Origin: Cellulosimicrobium marinum
GTDB taxonomy: Bacteria; Actinomycetota; Actinomycetes; Actinomycetales; Cellulomonadaceae
Assembly: GCF_020551945.1 (NCBI RefSeq)
Contig: NZ_JAJBZH010000001.1
Span: 62,001-126,000 of the forward strand
Length of the DNA: 64,000 nucleotides
Reading direction: 5' to 3'
Within the stretch, counting starts at the first letter, position 1. Each line of letters starts with the position of its first letter. The notes beneath the pieces were generated by a model. It was not told the origin of the DNA, made no database searches, and saw only the letters and a program-made list of their open reading frames with translations. The position numbers and the translations under genes were made by a program. Positions 41,619 through 50,286 of the stretch are shown here, one piece after another.

Positions 41619-42719
41619 ATGGGTCGGGCACGCAGCGTGATGGTCGTCGGCGGCTACGGGGTGGTCGGGACGGCCCTGTGCCGCCTCCTCGCGGACCGGC
41701 ACCCCGACGTCCGCGTCGTCGTCGCGGGCCGCCGCGTCGAGGTGGCCCGGGCGCTCGCCGACACCCTCCCCGGCGCGACCGCCGCCCACGTCGACCTCGA
41801 CGCCCCCGACCCGCTCGCCGGCGTCGACGTGCTCCCCGACGCCGTCGTCGTCGCCGTCAACGACCACTCCGACCACCTCCTGGTCAGCGCCGCCCGCCGC
41901 GGCGTCGCCGTCGTCGACATCACCCGGTGGTGGGACCGCGTCGAGGACGCCCACCGGGCCCTCGCCGACGTCGACACCACCGCCCCCGTGGTGCTCTCCT
42001 CCGGGTGGATGGCGAGCACCGCGGCGCTCGTCGTCGCCGCGGCCCGCCAGGGGAAGGGCCCCGCGGCCCACGTCGACGTCGACGTCCTCCTCTCGACGCA
42101 GGACGCCGCCGGACCCGACTCCCTCACGTGGTTCGTCGACGTGCACGCCGCCTTCGCCGTGCGCGACCACGGGCGCGACCTGGTCGTCCGCGGCTCGACC
42201 TCACCGCGCACCGTCACGTTCCCGGGCGGGACGCGCGCCCGCACCCGCCGCCTGCGCAGCCCCGAGCACCGCACCCTCGTCGACTCCGGCCACGCCGACG
42301 GCGTCGCCGTCCGCATCGCGTTCGACGACCGCGTCGCCCAGACCGCCCTCACCGGCCTCGTGCGCAGCGGCCTCTGGGCGCGCCTGCCGCGCGCCACCCG
42401 GCTGCGCCTCCTGCGCGACCCGCGCGCCACCGGCACCCGACCCCACGAGATCGTCGTGACCGTCGAGGCGGACGACGTCGAGCGCCACCACGTCGTCGAC
42501 CCGCAGGGGCAGGCCCACCTCACGGCGGCGGGCGCCGCCACCCAGGTCGAGCGCGTCCTCGGGCTCCGGGGCCGTCCCGTGCCCCCGCCGGGCATCTCCT
42601 ACCCGGAGCAGGCGCCCGACCCCGAGCGCGACCTCGCGACCCTCGCCGACCTCGGCGTGCGCCTCGCCCGCGCCGTCCCGGAGCGACGCTCCCGCGCGCG
42701 ATCCACCGCCTCTCACTAG
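41619..42719 (+). CDS. saccharopine-dehydrogenase-like NAD(P)-binding protein
   Basis: 366 residues. An N-terminal Rossmann fold with VVGGYGVVG (9-17), then VVAGRRVEVARALA and a C-terminal alpha/beta domain, as in the saccharopine dehydrogenase/carboxynorspermidine-like family. Many members are trans-acting enoyl reductases or of unknown role; the substrate is not identifiable. ATG 41619 follows AAGGAGG by six bases. Controlled by the divergent TetR. A 7-bp hairpin overlaps its stop. Confidence 0.8.
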   Translation: MGRARSVMVVGGYGVVGTALCRLLADRHPDVRVVVAGRRVEVARALADTLPGATAAHVDLDAPDPLAGVDVLPDAVVVAVNDHSDHLLVSAARRGVAVVDITRWWDRVEDAHRALADVDTTAPVVLSSGWMASTAALVVAAARQGKGPAAHVDVDVLLSTQDAAGPDSLTWFVDVHAAFAVRDHGRDLVVRGSTSPRTVTFPGGTRARTRRLRSPEHRTLVDSGHADGVAVRIAFDDRVAQTALTGLVRSGLWARLPRATRLRLLRDPRATGTRPHEIVVTVEADDVERHHVVDPQGQAHLTAAGAATQVERVLGLRGRPVPPPGISYPEQAPDPERDLATLADLGVRLARAVPERRSRARSTASH

Positions 42720-42728
42720 CCTGAGAGG
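42709..42728 (+). terminator. hairpin at the saccharopine-dehydrogenase-like gene stop
   Basis: CCTCTCA and TGAGAGG stem around the TAG stop. A second small stem ACGGCGG/CCGCCGT follows at 42729-42743. Confidence 0.5.
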
Positions 42729-42772
42729 ACGGCGGGCCGCCGTCCGCCACGAGGCAGCCGAGGGAGGCAGCC

Positions 42773-44881
42773 ATGGGCACGCCGACGACGGCAGGGCAAG
42801 GTCAGCCAGGTCCCCGCACCGTCCGCACCGTCGCCCTCGTCGGGCACAGCGGCGCGGGCAAGACGACGCTCGCCGAGGCGTTCCTGCACCGGGCGGGCGC
42901 GATCCCCCGACCCGGGACCGTCGCCGACGGCACCACGGTGTGCGACCACGAGCCCGAGGAGGTCGCGCGCGGCATCTCCGTCGCGCTCGGGGTCGCGCAC
43001 CTCGGCTGGACCGCGCCCGACGGCGAGACGTACCGCGTCACCCTCCTCGACACCCCCGGCGCGCCCGACTTCGTCGGCGGCGTCGACGCGGCGCTCGCCG
43101 TCGCGGACCTCGCGGTGGTGGTGGTGAGCGCCGTCGACGGGGTCCGCTCCGGGACGGAGGCGGTGTGGCGTGCGTGCGACGAGGTGGGGATCCCCCGCCT
43201 CGTCCTCGTCTCCCAGGAGGACCGCGCGCGGGCGAGCTTCCGCACCGTCCTCGACGAGCTCCGCGCCACGTTCGTGACCTCGTTCGTGCCGCTCGAGCTG
43301 CCCCTCGGCGAGGAGCAGTCCCTGCACGGCGTCGCCGACGTCCTCGCCGAGCGGGCGCGCGAGTACGACGGCGACGGTCGCGCCCACGACGAGGACGTCC
43401 CCGACGACGTACGCGCCGAGGAGCACGCCCTGCACGACGAGGTGGTCGAGGAGATCGTCACGCACGACGACGACCAGCTCGAGGCCTACCTCGCGGGCGA
43501 CGAGCCGGGCGTCGCCGACCTCGAGCGCACCCTCGCCCAGGAGGTGCGCGACGGCGAGGCCGTCCCCGTCCTCCTCGCCTCCGCTCTCACCGGCGTCGGC
43601 GTCGACCGTGCGCTCGACCTCGTGTGCGAGCTCGGCCCGTCCCCCGTCGACCGGCCCGCCGTCGTGCTCCTGCCCGACGCCGCGGGGTCGCCCGACGCCG
43701 CGGGAGCCGGGCGGGCGACGTCGGACGTCGTGCCGGACCCCGCCGGGGACACCCTCGTGCACGTGTTCCGCACGGTCGTCGACCCGTTCGTGGGGCAGGT
43801 GTCGGTGTTCAAGGTGCTCTCCGGGACGGTGGCGAGCGGCGACCGCCTGGTCGACGTCGCGACCGGCGCGGAGGACCGCGTGCACGGGCTGTTCCGGCTG
43901 CGCGGGCGGGAGCACGTCGCCGTCGAGCGCGCCGGGGCGGGCGAGGTCGTCGCCGCGGCGAAGGTGTCGGTCGCGACGACCGGGAGCCTGCTCGCCTCGC
44001 GTCGTGTCCCCGTACGCGCCCGTCCGGTCCCCGCCCGCCCGCCGGTGTACGCGCACGCCCTGCGCCCCGTGTCCCAGCCCGACGACGACAAGCTGTCCGC
44101 CGCGCTCGCCCGCCTCGCCGCCGAGGACCCCACGCTGCACGTCGACCTCACCGGCACCCAGGCCGTGCTCGGCGGGCTCGGCGACACCCACCTCGCCGTC
44201 GCGCTCGAACGGCTCGAACGCACCTTCGGCGTGCACGTGACCACCGAGCCCGTGCAGGTCGCCTACCGGGAGACGATCGCGCGCGCGGTCGAGGCGGAGG
44301 GGCGGCTCAAGAAGCAGTCGGGCGGCCACGGGCAGTTCGCCGTCGTCCAGCTGCGCGTCTCGCCCCTGCCGCGCGGTGCCGGGTTCGAGTTCGCCAACGC
44401 CGTGGTCGGCGGGTCCGTGCCGCGCCAGTACCTCCCCGCGGTCGAGCGCGGCGTCGTCGAGGCCATGGCCGCGGGCGGCCCGCACGGGTACCTCGTCGTC
44501 GACCTGCGCGTCGAGGTGTACGACGGCAAGGCCCACTCCGTCGACTCGTCCGACATGGCGTTCCGCACCGCCGGCGCGACCGGGCTGCGCGAGGCGCTCG
44601 CCGCCGCCGGCACCGTCGTCCTCGAACCCGTCTCCGCCGTGTCCGTGACCGTGCCCTCCGACGCCCAGGGCGACGTCATGGGCGACCTGTCCGCCCGGCG
44701 CGGGCACATCACCGCCACCGGCTCGCTCGACGACGGCCGCGTCGTCGTCGAGGCGCTCGTCCCCGAGGCCGAGCTCGTCCGCTACGTCCTCGACCTGCGC
44801 TCCCTCACCGGCGGGCGCGGGTCGTTCACCGCCCGCCCCGACCGCTACGAGGTGCTGCCGGGTGGCTCGGGAGGCAGATGA
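42773..44881 (+). CDS. elongation factor G-like protein (EF-G2 type)
   Basis: 702 residues with the five-domain EF-G layout: P-loop GHSGAGKT (24-31), G3 DTPG (93-96), domain II near 330, and domain IV containing SGGHGQFAVVQLRV and the AHSVDSSDMAFR loop. The G4 motif, normally NKxD, reads SQED (147-150), which argues for altered or lost guanine specificity. Actinobacterial EF-G2 paralogues of this kind are not the main translocase; their role is unclear. ATG 42773 follows GAGGGAGG. Stands alone; its 3' end overlaps the convergent Abi gene. Confidence 0.85.
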   Translation: MGTPTTAGQGQPGPRTVRTVALVGHSGAGKTTLAEAFLHRAGAIPRPGTVADGTTVCDHEPEEVARGISVALGVAHLGWTAPDGETYRVTLLDTPGAPDFVGGVDAALAVADLAVVVVSAVDGVRSGTEAVWRACDEVGIPRLVLVSQEDRARASFRTVLDELRATFVTSFVPLELPLGEEQSLHGVADVLAERAREYDGDGRAHDEDVPDDVRAEEHALHDEVVEEIVTHDDDQLEAYLAGDEPGVADLERTLAQEVRDGEAVPVLLASALTGVGVDRALDLVCELGPSPVDRPAVVLLPDAAGSPDAAGAGRATSDVVPDPAGDTLVHVFRTVVDPFVGQVSVFKVLSGTVASGDRLVDVATGAEDRVHGLFRLRGREHVAVERAGAGEVVAAAKVSVATTGSLLASRRVPVRARPVPARPPVYAHALRPVSQPDDDKLSAALARLAAEDPTLHVDLTGTQAVLGGLGDTHLAVALERLERTFGVHVTTEPVQVAYRETIARAVEAEGRLKKQSGGHGQFAVVQLRVSPLPRGAGFEFANAVVGGSVPRQYLPAVERGVVEAMAAGGPHGYLVVDLRVEVYDGKAHSVDSSDMAFRTAGATGLREALAAAGTVVLEPVSAVSVTVPSDAQGDVMGDLSARRGHITATGSLDDGRVVVEALVPEAELVRYVLDLRSLTGGRGSFTARPDRYEVLPGGSGGR

Positions 44882-45889
44882 GCCGCCCGTCCGGCCGGAC
44901 CGAGCCGCGCGCTCCAGAACGGGTCAGATCGCCAGTCGGCGGGGATGCCCATACCGCGCAGCGGTACCTGCGGATGGCGGTCCAGGAGGGCGCTCAGTCG
45001 TTCCACCCACCTGGACCGGGGGGATACCACGGTCAGCACGCTCTGGAGCGACACCAGCACCGGGTACAGGCGTCTGCGCCGGTCCGACGCCGCGACGGCC
45101 CCGCGGTCGGAGACCCAGGCGACGGTCGACGACGTCGGGATCGCCGGATACACGCCGAGTCCCAGGTTCCACAGGCGGCCGTGGTGCGCGCAAACGTTGC
45201 GCACGCGCACGTACGTGCGGAGCCAGGAGGTCAGCAGGGGGCCCGTGAGCCCGAGCGGCCGAGCCACACGGGAGAGGTCGGAAGCCCGACGGAGGTTGCC
45301 GACGAGACCCGACAGCTGCCCGAGCGTCAGCATCTCGACCATCAACCAGGACGGAGGGAGCTCGGGTCGGCCGTAGGTCGGTGAGGTAGTGCTCCAGCGC
45401 CGACGCGTGGGCGAGCTCACCCGCCGGTACTTCCGGCGAGCCCGCGAGCCGGTCGGCACATGCCGTGCGCACCATCGACAGGAGTCCGGCGTGCCTGGCG
45501 GCGTCGCGGAAGTGCGTGCCGTCCTGATACCAGAACGGGCCGCCGTGATGGACAGACATGTGGTCGGTGACGCGAGAGCGGACGGACACCTCGACCCGTT
45601 CGAGAGCGTCCATGACGAGGAGGCGGAGCTCGCGGTCGAAGACGTAAAGGTCGAGCACCTGGTCGAAGGTCGTCCCGGCCCGCACGGACTCGACCGTGGG
45701 GCTCGTCCGGAACGGGATCAGGTAGGGCGAGAACCGGTAGTAGCCCACGTGGCGGAGGTAGCGTTCCGCGCGGTCCCTGTCCGGCACGGTCAGGCCACGA
45801 TCGATCATCCGGTCCACCAGTGCGGCGTGCGTGAGCGCGGGTTCGCCGTAGGACAGAGGTCCTCGCGGTCGTAACTGACGTGCTGGCAC
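44845..45889 (-). pseudogene. Abi_2/AbiF-family abortive-infection protein, frameshifted
   Basis: Two overlapping frames together make one Abi_2 protein of about 345 residues. The N-terminal frame (start GTG 45889) covers the RYLRHVGYYRFSPYLIPFR region up to ALEHYLTDL. The C-terminal frame resumes with TYGRPELPPSWLMVEMLTLGQLS and includes the HEPN-type RNVCAHHGRLWN (the presumed RNase motif). The switch needs a one-base change near 45377-45383 (GACCTACGG). Both halves are well conserved, so the lesion is recent, or a sequencing error, or programmed. The 3' end overlaps the EF-G2 gene by 37 bp. Confidence 0.78.
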
Positions 45890-45899
45890 CGTCGTCTCG

Positions 45900-45958
45900 C
45901 CCCCTGACAGAGAAAATCCCCCGGGTTGCGCATCGCGGAGAGGCGTGGGGGATCTAGT
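45900..45958 (-). ncRNA. candidate structured RNA upstream of the Abi gene (abiF-RNA-like)
   Basis: On the minus strand a strong promoter, TTGACC (45989-45994), 18-bp spacer, TAGGCT (45965-45970), predicts a transcript starting with A at 45958. The RNA at once forms a hairpin with stem AUCCCCC/GGGGGAU (45947-45953 with 45916-45922) closing a 24-nt loop that contains CCUCUCCGCGAUGCGC, followed by a U-rich GAUUUUCUCU. The Abi start codon lies 27 bases downstream. A conserved noncoding RNA, the abiF RNA motif, is known next to Abi_2 genes; membership is suggested by position and shape, not by a model search. Confidence 0.55.
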
Positions 45959-45964
45959 GGAGCC

Positions 45965-45994
45965 AGCCTAGTGGCAGCGCTCGTAGCAGGTCAA
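45965..45994 (-). promoter_or_regulatory. promoter of the Abi RNA/gene
   Basis: TTGACC-N18-TAGGCT on the minus strand, the closest match to a full minus-35/minus-10 promoter seen near this gene; start predicted six bases after the minus-10. Confidence 0.7.
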
Positions 45995-46025
45995 CGACCG
46001 TCCGGGACGGGTGACGGCTCCCGGG

Positions 46026-46898
46026 TCAGCGGCGCGGCAGCACGATGGGGGCGCCGCCGCCGGGGTGCTCGATGACCTCGACGGGGTGGTCGTAGACCTC
46101 GCTGAGCAGGTCCTCGGTGAGCACGTCGCGCGGGCCGCCGTCGGCGACGACGCGACCGCCCGCGAGCACGGTGACCCGGTCCGCGTACGCCGCGGCGAGC
46201 GAGAGGTCGTGCACCACGACGACGACGGCGCCGCCCGCGGCGGCGTGCGCGTGGGCGAGCTGCAGCACCATCTCCTGGTGCTTGAGGTCGAGGGCCGCGG
46301 TGGGCTCGTCGAGCATGAGCAGCGTCGTGCGCTGGGCGAGGACGCGCGACAGCGCGACACGCGCCCGCTCGCCCCCGGAGAGCGACGTGAAGTGCCGTTC
46401 GGCGAGGTGCACGACGTCCGTCGCGGCGAGCGCGTCCGCGACGGCCTCGTCGTCGTCCTCCTCCAAGGGGGTGCCCCGCCACGGCGACCGTCCCATGCGG
46501 ACGACGTCGACGGCGGTGAACGGGAAGCTCAGGGAGACCTGCTGGAGCAGGACGGCGCGGCGCATGGCGCGCTCGGTGGGCGTCCAGGCGCGCAGGGGGC
46601 GGCCGTGCACGACGACGTCCCCCGCCTCCGGGGACAGGTCGCCCGTGAGGACGCCGAGCAGGGAGGACTTCCCGGCGCCGTTGGGGCCGAGCAGCGCCCG
46701 GACCTCTCCGGCGCGCACGTCGACGGAGACGTCGCGCAGGATCGGCGCGCCGCCGAGGGTGAGGGAGACGCCGTGCGCGGCGGTGACCACCTCGCCGGGT
46801 GCGACGGGCCCGGGGCGGTGGGCGCGGCGTCGGGCACCGGTGACGGCGGTGCGCAGCGAACCGAGGAACGAGGCGCCCTCGTGGCGCAGGTCGCTCAT
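46026..46898 (-). CDS. hmuV: heme ABC transporter ATP-binding protein
   Basis: 290 residues. Walker A GPNGAGKS, the HmuV-typical Q-loop QQVSLSFPFTAVDVV, signature LSGGERARVALSRVL and Walker B LLMLDEPTAALD are present. An N-terminal extension of about 35 residues precedes the ATPase fold. It powers heme import through the FecCD permease. Its ATG overlaps the permease stop by four bases. Third gene of hmuTUV. Confidence 0.9.
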   Translation of the reverse strand: MSDLRHEGASFLGSLRTAVTGARRRAHRPGPVAPGEVVTAAHGVSLTLGGAPILRDVSVDVRAGEVRALLGPNGAGKSSLLGVLTGDLSPEAGDVVVHGRPLRAWTPTERAMRRAVLLQQVSLSFPFTAVDVVRMGRSPWRGTPLEEDDDEAVADALAATDVVHLAERHFTSLSGGERARVALSRVLAQRTTLLMLDEPTAALDLKHQEMVLQLAHAHAAAGGAVVVVVHDLSLAAAYADRVTVLAGGRVVADGGPRDVLTEDLLSEVYDHPVEVIEHPGGGAPIVLPRR

Positions 46899-47974
46899 GC
46901 CCAGCCTCCCTGGCGCGAGCGCGTGCGGCGCAGTAGGTAGAAGAAGAACGGGCCGCCGACGAGCGACGTGATCATGCCGAGGGGGAGCTCGACGTTCGCG
47001 ACGACGCTGCGCGCGAGGAGGTCCGCGGCGAGCAGCACGACCGCCCCGCCGAGCACCGACGCGGGGATGAGGGTGCGGTGGCTGGGCCCGCACACCATGC
47101 GCACGAGGTGCGGCACGACGAGACCCACGAACGCGATGATGCCGGTGAAGGCGACCCCCGCGGACACGAGCAGCGCGACGAGCACGATGACGAGCTGGCG
47201 CAACCGTTCGACGTCGACCCCGAGGTGGTGCGCGGCGCGCTCCCCGAGCGCGAGCAGGTCCATCTTGCGGCGCACGAGCATCGCCCCGACGACGCCGACG
47301 ACGGCGACCGGCAGCACCACCGCGACGGACCGCCACGTCGCACCGCCGAGGGAGCCGAGCTGCCAGAAGACGATCTGCTCGCGCGCGGCCGGGTCGGCGA
47401 CGAACGTGAAGAACGCGAGCAGGCCGCCCGCGAACGCGTTCACGGCGATGCCGGTGAGCACGAGCGTGACGACCTCCGTGCGGCCACCGGCCCGTGCGAG
47501 GGCGTAGACGACGAACGTCGTGACGAGGCCCCCGACGAACGCGGCCGCCGCGACCCACGTGCCCGGCACGAGCGCGCCCGCCGTGACGATGACCGCGCAC
47601 GCGCCCACGGCCGCGCCCGACGAGACGCCGATGACGCCCGGCTCGGCGAGCGGGTTGCCGAACACGCCCTGCATGAGCGCGCCCGAGCACGCGAGCGCCG
47701 CCCCCACGACGATCGCGAGCACGACGCGCGGGAACCGCACGACCCACAGCGCGTTCTCGCCCTGCGGGTGCGACGGCATCGGCCCCCAGTCGAGCCCCAC
47801 GTGGTGCGCGAGCGACCCGAGGACCTCCGCGGGCGACACGGGCACCTGCCCCGTCATCCCCGAGACGACGGTGAGCACGGCGAGCGCCACGCCGAGCCCG
47901 ATCATGAGCCAGCGCGCCGCGCGACGGCGCTGCCGCCCGACGTCGGGCACGACGCGAGCGAGGGGCGCGGTCAC
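46895..47974 (-). CDS. hmuU: heme ABC transporter permease (FecCD family)
   Basis: 359 residues with about nine or ten membrane helices. It shows the FecCD coupling loop (GNPLAEPGVIGVSSGAA) and the C-terminal FVGLVVPHLVRMVCGPSHR, both typical of heme/siderophore permeases such as HmuU/BtuC. The GTG at 47974 overlaps the HmuT stop by four bases and is followed by a short basic N-terminus. Operates with HmuT and HmuV. Confidence 0.92.
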   Translation of the reverse strand: MTAPLARVVPDVGRQRRRAARWLMIGLGVALAVLTVVSGMTGQVPVSPAEVLGSLAHHVGLDWGPMPSHPQGENALWVVRFPRVVLAIVVGAALACSGALMQGVFGNPLAEPGVIGVSSGAAVGACAVIVTAGALVPGTWVAAAAFVGGLVTTFVVYALARAGGRTEVVTLVLTGIAVNAFAGGLLAFFTFVADPAAREQIVFWQLGSLGGATWRSVAVVLPVAVVGVVGAMLVRRKMDLLALGERAAHHLGVDVERLRQLVIVLVALLVSAGVAFTGIIAFVGLVVPHLVRMVCGPSHRTLIPASVLGGAVVLLAADLLARSVVANVELPLGMITSLVGGPFFFYLLRRTRSRQGGWA

Positions 47975-49272
47975 GACGCCGGCAGCTCGGGGGCCGGGAC
48001 GCCGTAGAACGCCTCGACGAGCGACGCGAGGGTCGCGCCCGTGCGCGGGCCGAACGTCAGCAGTCGCGAGCCGTCCATGTCGACGACGCGCTGCGCCTCG
48101 CCCGCGGGGGTCTGCGCGAGCCCGGGGATCGCCATCATCGCGTCGAGCCCGCCCATGGACTCCAGCCCGTCGGTCATCACGAGGTACGCGTCCGGCGCGG
48201 CGGCGATGATCGCCTCGCTCGTCACCGGGGCGTACTCCTGCGTGAGGCCGATCGCCGTGCCCGCGTCCTCGCCGCCGATCGCGCGGACCAGGTCGTCGGC
48301 GCCCGACCCCGGCCCGAACAGCATCTTGATGTTCGCGCCGCGCAGGTAGAGGAACGCGACGCGGGGGTCGCCCGTGTCCGTCGGGACGGCGTCGAGCGCC
48401 GCGCAGATCTGCCGGTCCGTGCGCTCGACGAGCGCCTCGCCCTCCGCCGGGACGCCCAGGGCCGTCGCGACCGCGCGGATGCGGTCGTCCACCCCGTCGA
48501 GCGTCCGCGCGTCGTCGAAGTACACGACCGGGACGCCCGACTGCTCGAGCTGCGAGCGCACGTCGTCCGTGAGGATCGTCGCGTCCGTGAGGATGACCGA
48601 CGGGTCGAGCCCGAGGATCGCCTCGACGTCGAGCGCGTGCCCGGCGCCCGTGACGACCGGGACGTCCGCCGCCTCCGGGAACCCGGTGGGCAGGTCGCGG
48701 CCGACGACGTTGTCGCCGAGGCCCAGGCTGTACACGATCTCGCCCAGCGTGCCGTACAGGTCGACCGGGATGATGCGGCTCACGTCCGCGACCTCGACCG
48801 TGCGGCCGTCGACCGACTCCACGGTCACGGGGAGCTGCGGGGCCGGCGCGTCGGCGACGGGGTCGATCGCCTCGTCGGCGAACGTCGCCGTGGACGGGCC
48901 CGTGGGGAACGCCGCCGGGTCGACGTCCGAGCCGCCGCCCGCCGCGCGCGACTCCTCGAGCGTCGTGCAGGCGGGCGCGGCGTCGGGCGTCTGTCCGGTG
49001 GGCGTCTCGGTGGGGGCCGCGGTCGCGGGCTCCGCGGCCTCGGTGGTGGTCTCCGGCGTCGCGGGCGGCTCGTAGGGGAGCGGCGTGCACGCCGCCACGA
49101 CCCCGAGCACGACGACGGCGCCCAGCCCGGTCAGCGTCCTCGCCGTGCGGCGTGCGGCCCGGGCGGACCGCGTCGGCCGGCTCGGGGCGCTCGGCCGGGT
49201 CGGCGACGTGCCGGTGGGGGACGTTCCGGTCGACGTGCCGTGGCTCGGCACGGCGCGGGCAGGGTGCGGCAT
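47971..49272 (-). CDS. hmuT: heme-binding lipoprotein (ABC substrate-binding)
   Basis: 433 residues. A long basic N-region (1-45) precedes a hydrophobic stretch and lipobox GVVAACT (Cys62). A Thr/Pro/Glu-rich linker (about 65-110) leads to a class III periplasmic-binding-protein fold (150-430). The wording GLGDNVVGRD, VTGAGHALDVEAILGLDPSVIL and YLRGANIKMLFGPGSGA matches HmuT-type heme binders. A shorter start is possible, but no better ribosome site was seen. An iron-box-like site lies 63-81 bp upstream of the start. First gene of hmuTUV. Confidence 0.88.
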   Translation of the reverse strand: MPHPARAVPSHGTSTGTSPTGTSPTRPSAPSRPTRSARAARRTARTLTGLGAVVVLGVVAACTPLPYEPPATPETTTEAAEPATAAPTETPTGQTPDAAPACTTLEESRAAGGGSDVDPAAFPTGPSTATFADEAIDPVADAPAPQLPVTVESVDGRTVEVADVSRIIPVDLYGTLGEIVYSLGLGDNVVGRDLPTGFPEAADVPVVTGAGHALDVEAILGLDPSVILTDATILTDDVRSQLEQSGVPVVYFDDARTLDGVDDRIRAVATALGVPAEGEALVERTDRQICAALDAVPTDTGDPRVAFLYLRGANIKMLFGPGSGADDLVRAIGGEDAGTAIGLTQEYAPVTSEAIIAAAPDAYLVMTDGLESMGGLDAMMAIPGLAQTPAGEAQRVVDMDGSRLLTFGPRTGATLASLVEAFYGVPAPELPAS

Positions 49273-49334
49273 GGGGAGTTCTCCAGGGAGCGGTGCGCGG
49301 GGAGGGCGACCGGCGGGGTCTTGCCCGACCCGGA

Positions 49335-49353
49335 TAAGACGAGCCTAACCTGA
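49335..49353 (-). promoter_or_regulatory. DtxR/IdeR iron-box-like operator before hmuT
   Basis: This 19-mer matches 14 of 19 positions of the palindromic iron box TTAGGTTAGCCTAACCTAA, one half (AGCCTAACCT) being perfect. It includes TAGGCT on the minus strand, a likely hmuT minus-10, so an iron-loaded repressor would block transcription. Confidence 0.68.
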
Positions 49354-49422
49354 CTTGAGCCCCGGGTGGACCGTCCTCGGTGTTGCCCGGGTCACCCGCC
49401 GCCTGCCGCGAAGGAGTGCCTC

Positions 49423-49520
49423 GGTTCTACGTCGTGTGACCTCGGTACTACCTCGGGGGACCCTGGTACTACCTCGGGGGACCCTGGTACTACCTCGGGG
49501 ACCCTGGTACTACGTCGCGG
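49423..49520. repeat. tandem 20-21-bp repeats with GGTACTACCTCG core
   Basis: Units start GGTACTACCTCG and end GGACCCT. Two 21-bp copies (49444-49464, 49465-49485), one 20-bp copy (49486-49505), and degenerate copies on each side (49423-49442 and 49506-49520). No unique spacers. It fills the gap between the heme-oxygenase stop and the hmuT promoter. Confidence 0.85.
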
Positions 49521-50189
49521 TCAGCAGTGGGCGGCGCCGAGGTCGGCGAAGAGGTCGCTGTTGAGGCGGAACGCGTGCTTGGCCTCGGCGACCGTGAGGT
49601 CGAGCTGCTCCGGCGTCAGGGTGAGCGCGTCGAGGCGCTCGCGGTAGACGTCCTTGAACGGCTTCGACTTGCGGATCTCGACGAACGTGTAGAACGCGAG
49701 GCCGTCCCCGGTCAGCCCGTAGTGGCGCTCGAGCATGCGCTTGATGATCTGGCCGCCGGAGAGGTCGCCGAGGTACCGGGTGTAGGCGTGCGCGGCGTAG
49801 GCGGGCAGCGAGTCGCCGACCTCGCGGAGCCGGGCGACGTACCGCTCGGTCGCGGGGTGGATGGTCACGCGCTCGGCCCAGTCCGGACCGACGAGGAACG
49901 TGAGGTCCTTCTCGATCTCGGGGGTGCGGGTGAGCTCGTCGAACACGAGCGTCGCGCCCTGCGCGTCGGTGCGGATCGCGGCGCTCGCGTCCTCGAGCGC
50001 GCCGTAGACGGCCCACTGCTGGGCGGCGAGGTCGGCGTAGGCGGCGAGGTCGAGCTGCCCCGACATGAGCCTCTCGACGAAGCCCGAGCTCTCGGCCTGC
50101 TCGTGCTCGGGCCGCGTGCCCTCGCGCAGGCGCTGCGAGAGGGGCGTGGTCTGGTCGGTGGTGCCGCGGTCGTGCGTCAGGGCGGTCAC
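49521..50189 (-). CDS. hmuO: heme oxygenase (biliverdin-producing)
   Basis: 222 residues. Proximal heme ligand His29 in PEHEQAES and the distal helix GDLSGGQIIK (141-150) are intact. It opens heme to biliverdin, CO and iron in the cytoplasm, completing the use of heme imported by HmuTUV just downstream. The GTG at 50189 follows AGGAG by six bases. A small symmetric AGGTTTACCT site upstream could mediate iron control. Confidence 0.95.
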   Translation of the reverse strand: MTALTHDRGTTDQTTPLSQRLREGTRPEHEQAESSGFVERLMSGQLDLAAYADLAAQQWAVYGALEDASAAIRTDAQGATLVFDELTRTPEIEKDLTFLVGPDWAERVTIHPATERYVARLREVGDSLPAYAAHAYTRYLGDLSGGQIIKRMLERHYGLTGDGLAFYTFVEIRKSKPFKDVYRERLDALTLTPEQLDLTVAEAKHAFRLNSDLFADLGAAHC

Positions 50190-50258
50190 GGGGGCTCCTG
50201 CGGGGTGGGTCGGGTCGCGAGACGTCGTCCTGACACGATGTCATGACGATGCGTCAGG

Positions 50259-50286
50259 ACTGTACCCCAGTGAGTGAGGTTTACCT
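50259..50286 (-). promoter_or_regulatory. candidate hmuO promoter with symmetric AGGTTTACCT site
   Basis: TACAGT on the minus strand (50259-50264) is a plausible minus-10. AGGTTTACCT (50277-50286), resembling a truncated iron box, lies in the minus-35 region and overlaps the stop of the upstream MFS gene. Tentative. Confidence 0.4.

Noticed and set aside
49423-49520. possible CRISPR array
   Set aside because: Units are directly adjacent with no unique spacers, and no cas genes are present.
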